Source: Sphingobium jiangsuense (lineage in GTDB: Bacteria; Pseudomonadota; Alphaproteobacteria; Sphingomonadales; Sphingomonadaceae). Taken from it: 64,000 bases of DNA. The stretch is from NCBI RefSeq assembly GCF_014196495.1, contig NZ_JACIDT010000009.1, positions 154,140-218,139 of the forward strand, in the 5' to 3' direction. Within the stretch, counting starts at the first letter, position 1, and the number at the start of each line of letters is the position of its first letter. The notes under the pieces are model-generated. The model worked only from the letters and a program-made list of their open reading frames with translations. It had not been told where the DNA came from and ran no database searches. Below, piece after piece: positions 8,101 to 15,993 of this stretch. Position numbers and translations under genes: made by a program.

Positions 8101-9174
8101 TCACCAGACAAGGCAACAGGAAGGGCTGGGCACGGAAATCCGGCAATCGGTTGCCGTCAGCCGCCCCGATGCCGCGTCGATCACGAACACGGCCACCTCG
8201 CCGCTCAGCTGGTTGGCGACGAAGGCATGGGCGCCGTCCGGGGACAGCGCGATGTGCCGGGGGGTATCGCCGAGCGTCGGCTCATGGCCGATGAGGCGGA
8301 CGCGGCCGTCCTCCGCATCGATGGCGAAGACCGCCACGCTCTCATGCCCGCGATTGGTGACGTAGAGGCAATGCCCCGCCGGATGAACGGCGATCTCGGC
8401 GGGCTGGCTGGTGTCGACGGCCTCGCCGGGGACGGTCGGGACGGTTTGTCTGACGATCAGGCTGCCCGTCTCCGCGTCATAGGCAAAGACCGAAAGGCTG
8501 CAATCCAGCTCATTGACCACGTAGACGAAGCGGCCGTCCGGATGGAAAGCGAGATGGCGGCACCCCGCGCCGGAGCTGACCTGCGCGAAGGGCTGGCGTG
8601 ACGGCTCCAGCCGCCCGTCCTCCCGCCCGATATCGTAGAGCATCACCCGGTCGAGGCTCAGATCGCAGGCGAGCAGCCGGGCGCCCTCGGCATCCGCGAA
8701 GCTGCTGTGCGGCCATGGGGCCGACTGGCGCTCCCGCGCGCCGCGGCCATGATGGGTGACGATGCTGCTGGGCCGGCGCGCCACGCCGTCCTCGTCCAGC
8801 AGGAAGGAAGCGACGGTGGGGCCGAGCGGGTTGGCGGTCGTCACGACCCGCCCGTCGCGCGTGATGGCGACATGCGCGGTGAAGGCGCCGCCCGAAGGAC
8901 AGCGGCCGAGCTGTTCGAGACGGCCGGTCGCCGGGTCCATCCGCCAGGTCGTCAGCCCGCCCTCATCGGCCCGGTCCGCCGAGAACTGGCGCTCGACCGA
9001 ATAGAGCAGCGGCCTTGACGGGTGGCGGCACAGGAAAGACGGGCTGACGAGGCCACCGACCGTCTGCACGGGGCGACAGTCGCCGCGCCGGGGATCGACC
9101 TCGAACACATAAAGCCCTTCGGACGGCGCGCCGCCCATGAAGCCGCCGGTGAAGGTGCCGATCACGACGAACAT
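8101..9174 (-). CDS. Lactonase-family seven-bladed beta-propeller protein (YbhE/Pgl-like)
   Basis: 357 aa from the ATG at 9174 (GGAAAGG eight bases upstream); longer frames to 9312 overlap the upstream gene. Repeats typical of the lactonase beta-propeller family are visible: MFVVIGTFTGG at the N-terminus, GCRHLAFHPDGRFVYVVNEL, PAEIAVHPAGHCLYVTNRGHESVAVF and TPRHIALSPDGAHAFVANQLSGEVAVFVID. The family includes 6-phosphogluconolactonase, muconate cycloisomerase relatives and many uncharacterised lactonases. It sits 43 bp downstream of the extradiol dioxygenase gene on the same strand, so a role in hydrolysing a pathway lactone is plausible but unproven. The C-terminus (ISVPSPSCCLVW) is unusual and Cys-containing. 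Confidence 0.85.
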   Translation of the reverse strand: MFVVIGTFTGGFMGGAPSEGLYVFEVDPRRGDCRPVQTVGGLVSPSFLCRHPSRPLLYSVERQFSADRADEGGLTTWRMDPATGRLEQLGRCPSGGAFTAHVAITRDGRVVTTANPLGPTVASFLLDEDGVARRPSSIVTHHGRGARERQSAPWPHSSFADAEGARLLACDLSLDRVMLYDIGREDGRLEPSRQPFAQVSSGAGCRHLAFHPDGRFVYVVNELDCSLSVFAYDAETGSLIVRQTVPTVPGEAVDTSQPAEIAVHPAGHCLYVTNRGHESVAVFAIDAEDGRVRLIGHEPTLGDTPRHIALSPDGAHAFVANQLSGEVAVFVIDAASGRLTATDCRISVPSPSCCLVW

Positions 9175-9217
9175 GTCATGCCTTTCCGCTGCCGCCAGCT
9201 TCGGCCCCGGCCTTCCG

Positions 9218-10102
9218 TCATTCCGGGTGCACCAGCTCATGGCCCCAGGAACTGGGCGCATCATATTCGACGACCTGCCAGTCGGCGGGGTCGCCGATGG
9301 TCTTGCCGCCATAGCCGAATTCGACGCGGAAGCCGGTCGGCGCCATCATGTAGAAGGAATAGACCTCGTCATTGGTGTGCTGGCCCAGGGTCTGCGACAC
9401 CTTGAAGCCGAGCCCGGCCAGCTTCTCATAGGCGCTGTCGACCTGCGCCTTCGACCGCGCCTCGATCATGAAATGGTCGATCATGCCCGCCTTCAGGCCG
9501 AAGGCCTCGTTCGACAGGGCGATGCTGTGATGCCGCCGGTTGCAATGCAGGAAGAAGAGATCGGCGGCGTCCCACTTGATGCGGTCGCTGAGATCGAAGC
9601 CGAGCACATCGATGTAGAAGCGCTGCGACTGCGCGCGGTCGCGGCAGATCTGGACGATATGGCCCAGCCCGAACGCGCCGTCGCTTTCCTCGCCGCAGAC
9701 GAATTTCCCGGCGGTTTCCGTATCCCGCGCGAAGGGGCGGTCGACGAACAACTCCAGCGGGAAGCCGTCGGGATCCTGAAAGCGGATGGCGCTGCGGACG
9801 GCGCGGTCCTCGCACAGATTCGGGTCGAGGGCGTCGCAGGCGATCCCTTCGGCGGCGAGCCGCGCGGCCAGCGCGTCCAGCTCCGCCGGACTTCCCACTT
9901 CCCAGCCTATCGCCGCCAATTTGTTTTCCGCGCCGTTGCGCAGCATGATGCGAAAATCGCGCCCGTCCAGCCGCACCAGCGCGGCGCCGTCGGGCCGGTC
10001 GGCCAGCGGCGCTTCGAACAATTGGCCGAAGATGGTCCTCATGCCGTCGCGCGTATCGGGGGCAAGGTCGAAGATCAGGTAGCCGAGTTGTTTGACGCCC
10101 AT
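9218..10102 (-). CDS. Type I extradiol ring-cleavage dioxygenase (two-domain VOC)
   Basis: 294 aa, the normal length of BphC/HsaC-type two-domain vicinal oxygen chelate dioxygenases. The C-terminal domain keeps the metal ligands: His in LGHIVQICRD, His in MIDHFMIEA and Glu in GFRVEFGYGG. The catalytic His lies in CNRRHHSIAL and the conserved Tyr in YSFYMMAPTG. It should be an Fe(II) enzyme opening a catechol-type ring next to its hydroxyls (meta cleavage). Its likely partner is the C-C hydrolase at 20654. It has its own promoter gap with two operators (10178 and 10278). A second, diverged extradiol dioxygenase is at 29757. Confidence 0.95.
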   Translation of the reverse strand: MGVKQLGYLIFDLAPDTRDGMRTIFGQLFEAPLADRPDGAALVRLDGRDFRIMLRNGAENKLAAIGWEVGSPAELDALAARLAAEGIACDALDPNLCEDRAVRSAIRFQDPDGFPLELFVDRPFARDTETAGKFVCGEESDGAFGLGHIVQICRDRAQSQRFYIDVLGFDLSDRIKWDAADLFFLHCNRRHHSIALSNEAFGLKAGMIDHFMIEARSKAQVDSAYEKLAGLGFKVSQTLGQHTNDEVYSFYMMAPTGFRVEFGYGGKTIGDPADWQVVEYDAPSSWGHELVHPE

Positions 10103-10177
10103 CGGGATATCCTTTTCCTGTCTGTCCGCTTCGCGAGGCGGCCTTTTTCAGCCCGCCCTCCGCCGGACTTTGAAATA

Positions 10178-10188
10178 ATGTAGGACAT
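10178..10188. promoter_or_regulatory. GntR/FCD-type operator, site 3 (perfect palindrome)
   Basis: ATGTAGGACAT is a perfect ATGT-N3-ACAT palindrome 76 bp upstream of the extradiol dioxygenase start, in an AT-rich gap. Confidence 0.65.
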
Positions 10189-10277
10189 TTTATAAGCAGA
10201 GGCAAGCGCAAGAAAATCAGATAAAACAGGGAATGACCTGTGCGATCCCTATGGTATTGCCTGCCATATATATATGA

Positions 10278-10288
10278 TTGTTCTACAT
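10278..10288. promoter_or_regulatory. GntR/FCD-type operator, site 4
   Basis: TTGTTCTACAT, one base away from dyad symmetry, lies 100 bp upstream of site 3 centre-to-centre and just beyond the stop codon of the 52-aa membrane protein gene. It may be an upstream partner of site 3, for looping. Confidence 0.55.
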
Positions 10289-10299
10289 TGATCGGCGGC

Positions 10300-10458
10300 C
10301 TATCGATCCTGCTTCAGTGCCGTTCCGGCGGGCAGGAATATCTTGAACGTGGACCAGGGCAGCAGCCATTCCCGCGTGACCGCGAGCATCCACCCCGTCG
10401 ACGTGACGCCGAGGAACAGGGCAAGCACGGCGAGCGCCGTCATCAGCCTGCTCTTCAT
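10300..10458 (-). CDS. 52-aa single-pass membrane protein, translationally coupled to DoxX
   Basis: The ATG (10456-10458) overlaps the stop codon of the upstream DoxX-like gene (ATGA), which strongly suggests translational coupling. The product starts MKSRLMTALAVLALFLGV and then has a short amphipathic tail (WLLPWSTFKIFLPAG, ending KQDR), so it is predicted to be a single-pass inner-membrane protein. No family is recognised. It is the last gene of the four-gene DoxX / NTF2-like / DoxX operon and is followed by the operator pair of the dioxygenase gene. Too short for default gene callers, but position and overlap argue that it is real. Confidence 0.65.
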   Translation of the reverse strand: MKSRLMTALAVLALFLGVTSTGWMLAVTREWLLPWSTFKIFLPAGTALKQDR

Positions 10459-10970
10459 GGCCTGCTCCAGTCCATCGGCGCGGCGCGGGCGATGAGCATC
10501 GGCCGGTAGCGGTCGAAATGGCTCAGCATCAGAAAGACCTGCATCGCGAGGCAGGCGCCGCCGAAATAGAGCATGTCCAGAACCTTCGCGGCGAGGTGCT
10601 GGAACGGCGCGTCGCCGTGCCAATAGCCGCCCAGCGCGGGCAGGAAATTGGCGTCGAGCATGAAGGTGAGGAAGATGACCGGGAAGGACACCACCAGCAT
10701 CAGCGGCACATATCGGTTGAACAGCAGCGAGAGGCCCAGCGCCACTTCCACCGCCTTGGCCGCCGTGAACATCCAGCCCGAATCCAGCATCGCGCGGACG
10801 ACTTCCGCCTTCACCGGCAGGCCGGGCGGGTCGAACATATTGGGGAAGGGCAGGATCTTGTACCACCAGTTGATGCCCGACAGCAGGCACTGGATGCCCA
10901 GCAGCCAGCGCACGGCAAGCTCCGACCGGGCGAGGAAGCCGCCCCCTCCACCCTGATGCGCGGCCCCCAT
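10455..10970 (-). CDS. DoxX-like membrane protein (copy 3)
   Basis: 171 aa starting at ATG 10970, whose A overlaps the TGA of the preceding gene (TGATG). Four membrane segments are predicted. The segments RWLLGIQCLLSGINWWYKI and SGWMFTAAKAVEVALGLSLLFNRYVPL match the first two helices of the DoxX fold, and the C-terminus SHFDRYRPMLI parallels the GYLDRYLPMLV ending of the copy at 6920. It is the most diverged of the four DoxX-like proteins here, with longer loops (FPNMFDPPG, LGGYWHGDAPFQ). It is third in the leftward operon. Biochemical role unknown. Confidence 0.85.
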   Translation of the reverse strand: MGAAHQGGGGGFLARSELAVRWLLGIQCLLSGINWWYKILPFPNMFDPPGLPVKAEVVRAMLDSGWMFTAAKAVEVALGLSLLFNRYVPLMLVVSFPVIFLTFMLDANFLPALGGYWHGDAPFQHLAAKVLDMLYFGGACLAMQVFLMLSHFDRYRPMLIARAAPMDWSRP

Positions 10971-11488
10971 CAGAAGGGACCGGCCCGATTGGGGCTGTTT
11001 GCCGCGATCGGTTGCAGCACGTCCCAATGTTCGACGATCCGGCCGTCCTTCACGCGGAACATGTCCACCGCGGCGATGCCGGGCGTTCCGGGCTGGCGCA
11101 CCAGATGATGGTGAACGACGACCAAGTCGCCTTCGGCCACGACATGCCTGATCGTCCGGCGGGGACTGGTCCCGGACCAGTCTTTCCTCTCCAGCATTTC
11201 GATCATCGACTGCCGGTCGCCCCTGATATCCTGATGATGATCGACCGCTTCGGCCGCGACATAGCGCAGCACGGCCTCGCGGGGCTTGCGCTCCCCGAAC
11301 GCCAGCGTGTCGAACGCCATCACCACGTCGCGCGCGCTCATCGACCTTTCGGCCGACTGCTGCTCCACCGCCGCATAATGGGCGCGGCTGCGCACGCCGA
11401 AATCGCTGGTCGACCAGAGGGTTATCGCCACCGGCGCGGCTATGCCCGCCGCTATGCTGAAGATATGCAGCCATCCGCGCATGATCAT
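10970..11488 (-). CDS. Membrane-anchored NTF2/SnoaL-like protein (copy 2)
   Basis: 172 aa. The start at 11488 (GGAGG seven bases upstream) overlaps the stop of the preceding DoxX gene (ATGA). The sequence begins MIMRGWLHIFSIAAGIAAPVAI, a signal-anchor nearly superimposable on the start of the protein at 7450, and continues into a SnoaL-like domain with HHQDIRGDRQSMIEML, VVHHHLVRQPGTPGIAAVDMFRVKDGRIVEHWDVLQP. The latter matches the SnoaL-like aldol condensation / polyketide-cyclase-type proteins. No catalytic assignment can be made; the domain probably faces the periplasm. Confidence 0.85.
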   Translation of the reverse strand: MIMRGWLHIFSIAAGIAAPVAITLWSTSDFGVRSRAHYAAVEQQSAERSMSARDVVMAFDTLAFGERKPREAVLRYVAAEAVDHHQDIRGDRQSMIEMLERKDWSGTSPRRTIRHVVAEGDLVVVHHHLVRQPGTPGIAAVDMFRVKDGRIVEHWDVLQPIAANSPNRAGPF

Positions 11489-11961
11489 TGGCGCACCTCC
11501 CCCTTGCCGAACATGTCGCGCAGCCCCCGGCTCGACGGGTCGCCATTGGCGACGACCAGCATGGAGGCGTATTTGTCCAGATGGCCGAGCGCGACCAGGC
11601 TGTGCAGCGCGATGATGATGACGCCGGTGGCGAGGCTGAACGGATCGCCGTTGACCGCGATATTGAGATGGGCGATCGACAGCGTCACCGGAAAGCCGAT
11701 GACGGTCGCCAGCGGCACTGCCCGGTTGGCGAGCAGCATCATGCCCGCCACCACCTCGATCAGCTTCACCACGTCGAACAGCCCGGACCGGATGAGGGCG
11801 CCGATCAGCTGGCCCGACACGGAGGAGGAGCCGGGCGGCTGGGGAAAGAACTGGAGCCAGTGATTGGCGCCGTGGAACAGGAACCACCCGCCCAGAAAGA
11901 ACTGGGCGCCATAGACGGCGATGACGAATCTTCGTTCCGAACCCGATAGTTTTTGATTCAA
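11485..11961 (-). CDS. DoxX-family membrane protein (copy 2)
   Basis: 158 aa, four predicted membrane helices. GGWFLFHGANHWLQFFPQP and SGLFDVVKLIEVVAGMMLLANR closely match the copy at 6920, and both end in a short cytoplasmic tail with LRDMFGKG or LQRLFREG. The start is a TTG at 11961 with GGAGG six bases upstream; no nearby ATG fits. First gene of a leftward operon (DoxX, NTF2-like, DoxX-like, 52-aa peptide) whose members overlap by 1-4 bases. Its promoter must lie in the 11962-12611 gap beside operator site 5. Confidence 0.86.
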   Translation of the reverse strand: MNQKLSGSERRFVIAVYGAQFFLGGWFLFHGANHWLQFFPQPPGSSSVSGQLIGALIRSGLFDVVKLIEVVAGMMLLANRAVPLATVIGFPVTLSIAHLNIAVNGDPFSLATGVIIIALHSLVALGHLDKYASMLVVANGDPSSRGLRDMFGKGEVRQ

Positions 11962-12108
11962 TTTCCCCTCCTCCTGTCGCGGAAGACCCGTTTCGCCATT
12001 TCGCGGACCCGCCGGCCGGGTGGAATTCCGGGCGGCCTGCCGCCTTCGGCGCTTTTCTGGTTGAGATTCCGGTTCCGGGCAGCGTGGAGCCGCCAGATTG
12101 TGAAAATA

Positions 12109-12119
12109 TCGTAGGACAA
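12109..12119. promoter_or_regulatory. GntR/FCD-type operator, site 5
   Basis: TCGTAGGACAA, about 150 bp upstream of the leftward DoxX operon. This is the first of five sites in the 650-bp divergent gap 11962-12611, which contains no convincing gene. Confidence 0.6.
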
Positions 12120-12228
12120 AAGATTATGAAATGCAAGCCGGACGATATCGGACCAAAATATTGAAATTCATGGTTTTTATGAAAAATGTGGGATTCTTAC
12201 CCAATCTGATTGAGCATGAAATTCGGTT

Positions 12229-12239
12229 TCGTCCGACAT
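12229..12239. promoter_or_regulatory. GntR/FCD-type operator, site 6
   Basis: TCGTCCGACAT in AT-rich sequence in the middle of the DoxX/TonB divergent gap. Confidence 0.55.
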
Positions 12240-12329
12240 ATTTTCCCTACCAAAGCGGCGCTAGTGCGCGATGCCTGCGCGGGCGGACCATGAATGGAAT
12301 GCCCCCATGGGGAGGCGTTAAATGCTTTG

Positions 12330-12340
12330 TCGTCCTACAA
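12330..12340. promoter_or_regulatory. GntR/FCD-type operator, site 7
   Basis: TCGTCCTACAA, about 100 bp from sites 6 and 8. The roughly 100-120-bp spacing between consecutive sites 5-8 is notable. Confidence 0.6.
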
Positions 12341-12436
12341 AAAATCCGAATATCGTCGATGATTCAGGCGTCGGGATATCGCGATATTCAAAAATATCCT
12401 TATAAAACAACATATAAGATAGAACGAAAAATTGCA

Positions 12437-12465
12437 TTGACTTCGACTGTTTGTAGGACGATCAT
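12437..12465 (+). promoter_or_regulatory. Candidate promoter of the TonB-receptor gene
   Basis: TTGACT (12437-12442), 17 bp, GATCAT (12460-12465). Site 8 lies between the two elements, as at the 20558 promoter. The -10 is poor, so this is tentative. Confidence 0.4.
12451..12461. promoter_or_regulatory. GntR/FCD-type operator, site 8
   Basis: TTGTAGGACGA, identical to site 12 at 20571, upstream of the rightward TonB receptor gene. Confidence 0.65.
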
Positions 12466-12486
12466 TTTGTCCATGCCCTGAATCGA

Positions 12487-12497
12487 TTGTCCGACGA
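12487..12497. promoter_or_regulatory. GntR/FCD-type operator, site 9
   Basis: TTGTCCGACGA, 36 bp (start to start) downstream of site 8, between the candidate promoter and the TonB receptor start at 12612. Paired spacing may allow cooperative binding. Confidence 0.6.
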
Positions 12498-12611
12498 TAA
12501 CGGAACCGCAAGGGTACGGATCGATGATTCGATGCGGGCAGCATGAGTAAAGCAGGCGGCCGCCGCAGAAGCGGGCGGTGAATTTCATGACCTGATGGGG
12601 AGGAGTTTTGC

Positions 12612-15020
12612 ATGAACAGGTTGGTTTCAAACCGTGCGCGCTGCGGCGCCGTGGGGATTTCGGTGCTGGCGCTGATGGCGGCCGGCGGCGCGGCGGCCCA
12701 GACCGCCGCCGATGCGGGGGGCGCCGAAACAAGGGGCGCCGAAACAAGGGTCGAAGGTCTGGCCGACATCGTCGTCACCGCCCAGAAATATGACCAGCGC
12801 CTTCAGGAAACGCCGATCTCGATCGTCGCGGTCGACGGCAACCAGCTCGCCACCATGGGCGTGGACAGCCTTCAGGGCTTCGACACCTTCGTCCCGAACC
12901 TCAGCGTCGGCGGCACCGGCGGGCAGGGCAATGCGGTGGCGAATTTCTCGATCCGCGGCATCGGCGGCGCGGGCTCTGGTTTCGTGACGCAGGAAAGCGC
13001 GGTCGGCGTCTATATCGACGATATATTGTTCGCCCGCCCCAACGGCGCGCTGCTCGACCTGCTCGACGTGGACCGGATGGAGGTGCTGCGCGGCCCGCAG
13101 GGCACGCTGTTCGGCCGCAACACGGCGGGCGGCGCGGTGCGCTACATCACCAAGAGGCCCACCGACGAGTTCGAGGGCAATGCGCGCGGCGTGCTCGGCT
13201 CCCGCAACCGGCGCGATCTCAGCGCGACGGTCAACATTCCGCTCGCCGATACGCTGGCGACGCGCATTTCCTTCTCCAGCAAGAACCGCGACGGCTATAT
13301 CACGCGGCTGGTCGACGGCATCAAGACCGGCAACGAAAACAGCACCGCCGTGCGCGGGCAGGTGGAATGGAAGCCCACCAGCCGCCTGACCGTCAACCTT
13401 TCGGCGGATTCGGTGCGGACCAGCGACCATGGCTCTCCCACCACCATTTCCAGCTATTCGGTGACGGATATCTATCCCAGCGCCCTCTACGGCATTCAGG
13501 GGCCGGGGCATCCGCCGCTCAGCGCCGCGGCCTATCTGTCGATGCGCAACCTCAACCCGTCGGCCTCCGCCTCGGGCTGGACCAACGCCGCGTCCGACTT
13601 CGCGGGCTATACGACGACCGGCAAATATTCGGTCTATGGCGGCGATCTCGACCGCAACACCTATCGCGGCCTGGGTCTGGCGGCGACCATCAGCTATGAG
13701 CTGACCGACGACATCACCTTCAAGTCGCTGACCGGCTATCGCGATGTCCACCAGACGATGAAGCAGGACTGGGACCGCACGCCCATCTGGCTGAACGCGC
13801 TGTGGGAGACGATCGACATCGAATATTATACGCAGGAATTCCAGTTCACCGGCAACTCGCTGGACGGGCGCCTGAAATGGGTGGTCGGCGCCTTCTACTA
13901 TCACGACCAGGCGGACGATTATCGCCGCCGCTTCGACCCGTCCGGCGGCGCGATCGGCTCCGACGGCCAGCCCGGCCAGATGGAGAACAAATATATCACG
14001 ACCGAGAGCCTCGCCGTGTTCGGCCAGGGCACCTTCAGCTTCACCGACCGCTTCAGCGCGACGGTCGGCCTGCGCTGGAACAAGGACAAGAAGGACTATA
14101 CCACCGAGCGCGACGGGCGGAACATCGTCGGCGGCCTGCCCGCGCCCTATTCGGTGTCGGGCAGCTGGAGCAACGTCTCGCCGCGCTTCAGCCTGGAGCA
14201 GCGCTGGACGCGCGACATCATGACCTATCAGTCGGCGGCGATGGGCTTCAAGGGCGGCGGCTTCAACGACACGATCCAGCGCAACTGCGCCGCGCCGGGC
14301 ATCGTCAATTGCGGCCTGACCGAATATCAGCCCGAGAAGCTGTGGACCTATGAGGCCGGCATCCGTTCCGAATTTCTGGACCGCAGGCTGCGCGTCAACA
14401 TCACCGGCTTCTACACGACCTATAACGACATGCAGGTCCAGCTGATCGACAACACGCCGCCGCCTTTCGCCTACACCACCAATGCGGACGCCACCGTCAA
14501 GGGGCTGGAGATCGACGCGCTGGCCGCCGTGACGCCGGAGCTGATGGTGCGCGGCAGCTTCGGCTACACCAAGTCGAAATATGACGGCAATATCGCGGCG
14601 CAGACCGCGGGCACCATCGGCGTGGGCACGCCGTTCCTGCGCAGCCCGAAGATCTCCTACTCCATCGGCGCCACCTACCGGCATCCGCTGAAGGACGACG
14701 CGGAGCTGGTGTTCAACACCGACTGGGGCTGGAAGGACAAGCAGGCCAGCACCTCGACGCCGACCAACATGCTGATGCTGCCGTCCTACGGGCTGCTGAA
14801 CGGGCGCATCGAATATCGCTCCGGCAGGAACTGGAGCTTCGCGCTGTTCGGCACCAACCTGCTCGACAAATATTATCTCACCGGCGGCTTCGACCCGTCC
14901 GGCCCGGCATCCAAGCCCGCCTATGGCACGACCAAGCCGCACGACGCGCTGTTCGGCTTCACGATGCTGGACGTCGGCCGCCCGCGAGAACTGGGCGTCG
15001 AGCTGAACATCAGCTTCTGA
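12612..15020 (+). CDS. TonB-dependent outer-membrane receptor 1
   Basis: 802 aa with a cleavable signal peptide (positive start, LALMAAGGAAAQ cleavage region near residue 30), a plug domain with DIVVTAQKYDQRLQETPISI and the RGPQGTLFGRNTAGGAVRYITKRP motif, and a long beta-barrel ending VELNISF with a terminal Phe. The best ribosome-binding site is GGGGAGGAG before ATG 12612. Sphingomonad receptors of this FecA/CirA-like kind often import aromatic or plant-derived compounds rather than iron. Five putative operators lie upstream. A 15-bp tandem duplication (12721-12750) puts an extra GAETR in the segment just after the signal peptide. A strong terminator follows the gene. Confidence 0.95.
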   Translation: MNRLVSNRARCGAVGISVLALMAAGGAAAQTAADAGGAETRGAETRVEGLADIVVTAQKYDQRLQETPISIVAVDGNQLATMGVDSLQGFDTFVPNLSVGGTGGQGNAVANFSIRGIGGAGSGFVTQESAVGVYIDDILFARPNGALLDLLDVDRMEVLRGPQGTLFGRNTAGGAVRYITKRPTDEFEGNARGVLGSRNRRDLSATVNIPLADTLATRISFSSKNRDGYITRLVDGIKTGNENSTAVRGQVEWKPTSRLTVNLSADSVRTSDHGSPTTISSYSVTDIYPSALYGIQGPGHPPLSAAAYLSMRNLNPSASASGWTNAASDFAGYTTTGKYSVYGGDLDRNTYRGLGLAATISYELTDDITFKSLTGYRDVHQTMKQDWDRTPIWLNALWETIDIEYYTQEFQFTGNSLDGRLKWVVGAFYYHDQADDYRRRFDPSGGAIGSDGQPGQMENKYITTESLAVFGQGTFSFTDRFSATVGLRWNKDKKDYTTERDGRNIVGGLPAPYSVSGSWSNVSPRFSLEQRWTRDIMTYQSAAMGFKGGGFNDTIQRNCAAPGIVNCGLTEYQPEKLWTYEAGIRSEFLDRRLRVNITGFYTTYNDMQVQLIDNTPPPFAYTTNADATVKGLEIDALAAVTPELMVRGSFGYTKSKYDGNIAAQTAGTIGVGTPFLRSPKISYSIGATYRHPLKDDAELVFNTDWGWKDKQASTSTPTNMLMLPSYGLLNGRIEYRSGRNWSFALFGTNLLDKYYLTGGFDPSGPASKPAYGTTKPHDALFGFTMLDVGRPRELGVELNISF
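12721..12750 (+). repeat. 15-bp tandem duplication inside the TonB receptor gene
   Basis: GCGCCGAAACAAGGG occurs twice in tandem, encoding a duplicated Gly-Ala-Glu-Thr-Arg in the flexible region between the signal peptide and the plug. In frame, so harmless to the reading frame. Confidence 0.85.
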
Positions 15021-15027
15021 TCCCCTT

Positions 15028-15059
15028 GGGGCCTTTCCACCGGGAAAGGCCCCTTTTTT
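15028..15059 (+). terminator. Rho-independent terminator after TonB receptor 1
   Basis: A perfect 11-bp stem GGGGCCTTTCC / GGAAAGGCCCC with an ACCG loop and a run of six T residues, 8 bp after the stop codon. Confidence 0.95.
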
Positions 15060-15100
15060 GTGGTGGCTATGCGGCGTGCAAAGCTGCTTGCCCCTCCTGC

Positions 15101-15206
15101 ATTCGTCACCCCGGCGACCCGAAGGGGGCCGAAGGTCAACGCTGGGGTCTCAGGCCATGTCGCGCGCCGCCTCCCGAGATGCCAGCCTGCGCTGGCATGA
15201 CGGGGG
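15101..15206. repeat. Palindromic intergenic repeat (REP-like)
   Basis: Begins CGTCACCCCGG and ends with the hairpin ATGCCAGCCTGCGCTGGCAT followed by GACGGGG. This hairpin-plus-GTCA end structure is a frequent sphingomonad intergenic element. No gene is apparent in 15060-15426. Confidence 0.6.
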
Positions 15207-15251
15207 AAAATATATGACCGCTTCGGGGTGGTCAGACGACATAGCCTCACC

Positions 15252-15360
15252 CGTCATGCTGAACTTGTTTCAGCATCCATCAAGCCTGACAGACCAACGG
15301 TCAATCCGCGAAATGGACCCTGAGCAGGGCCAGCGCAGCCAAACAAGTTCAGGGTGACGG
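15252..15360. repeat. ~110-bp palindromic element, copy 1
   Basis: Ends are mutually inverted (CGTCATGCTGAACTTG at the left, CAAGTTCAGGGTGACG at the right). The whole element is present again in opposite orientation at 35929-36042, with about 80 % or more identity by eye, including AATGGACCCTGAGC and CCAGCGCAGC inside. Confidence 0.85.
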
Positions 15361-15426
15361 TAACGGCAAGGCCCCGTTTCTGCTGCAAACCCCGACTTTT
15401 CATCCCCAACATCGGAGATCAGCTTC

Positions 15427-15987
15427 ATGGCCAATGAAATAGTTTTCAGCAGACGCGCGCTCGCGGCGGTCGCGGGCCTTGGCGCGGCGATGGCGGCGGG
15501 TGGGGCGGCGGGCGGGGCGGATGCCGCGCGGCCCGCCGCCTTCACCGAAAGCGACCGGGCCGCCGTGATCGACCTGTTCTCCGCCTTCTGCTGGAGCTTC
15601 GACTGCACCAACGAGGAGGCGTTTCTCGACCTGTTCACCGGCGATGCGCTGGTCGTCGGCATGGGCGTCGCGCATCGGGGCAGGGAGGCCATCGCCCGAT
15701 GGTTCCGCTATCTGGTCGCGCTGCGCGAGAAGGATGGCGACGACTGGCTGCACGAGGCGGGCCAGTTCCGCTTCGTGCCCGATGGCGCGGGCTGCATCGC
15801 CTATGCTTATGCGACGCATTTCGGCGCCAATCCGCAGACCGGGGCCCGCTTCGTCCGCAGCCTCGGCTATTTCGTCGCCGACTGCGTGCGCGCGGACGGG
15901 CTATGGCGTTTCCGCCGCTTCAGCATCAGCGGCTGGGACAAGGCCCTGCTGCCCTGGAAAAAGCCGCTGCCGTGGGACGGCCTCTGA
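15427..15987 (+). CDS. Exported NTF2/SnoaL-like protein
   Basis: 186 aa. The N-terminus has a twin-arginine-like SRRALAAVAGLGAAMAAGG segment, suggesting Tat export, followed by a SnoaL-like domain (AVIDLFSAFCWSFDCTNEEAFLDLFTGDA, GREAIARWFRY, LWRFRRFSISGWDK). Families with this fold include scytalone-dehydratase-like and ring-hydroxylating beta-subunit-like proteins, but no active-site assignment is safe. It follows the TonB receptor gene by 400 bp that contain a terminator and two repeats, so it is probably transcribed separately; the promoter is not clear. It ends 6 bp from the convergent MFS gene. Confidence 0.8.
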   Translation: MANEIVFSRRALAAVAGLGAAMAAGGAAGGADAARPAAFTESDRAAVIDLFSAFCWSFDCTNEEAFLDLFTGDALVVGMGVAHRGREAIARWFRYLVALREKDGDDWLHEAGQFRFVPDGAGCIAYAYATHFGANPQTGARFVRSLGYFVADCVRADGLWRFRRFSISGWDKALLPWKKPLPWDGL

Positions 15988-15993
15988 CGGCTG

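Noticed and set aside
12131..12481. 116-aa frame in the DoxX/TonB gap
   Set aside because: AT-rich, no family similarity, and its length overlaps three operator sites and a candidate promoter; it is more likely regulatory DNA.
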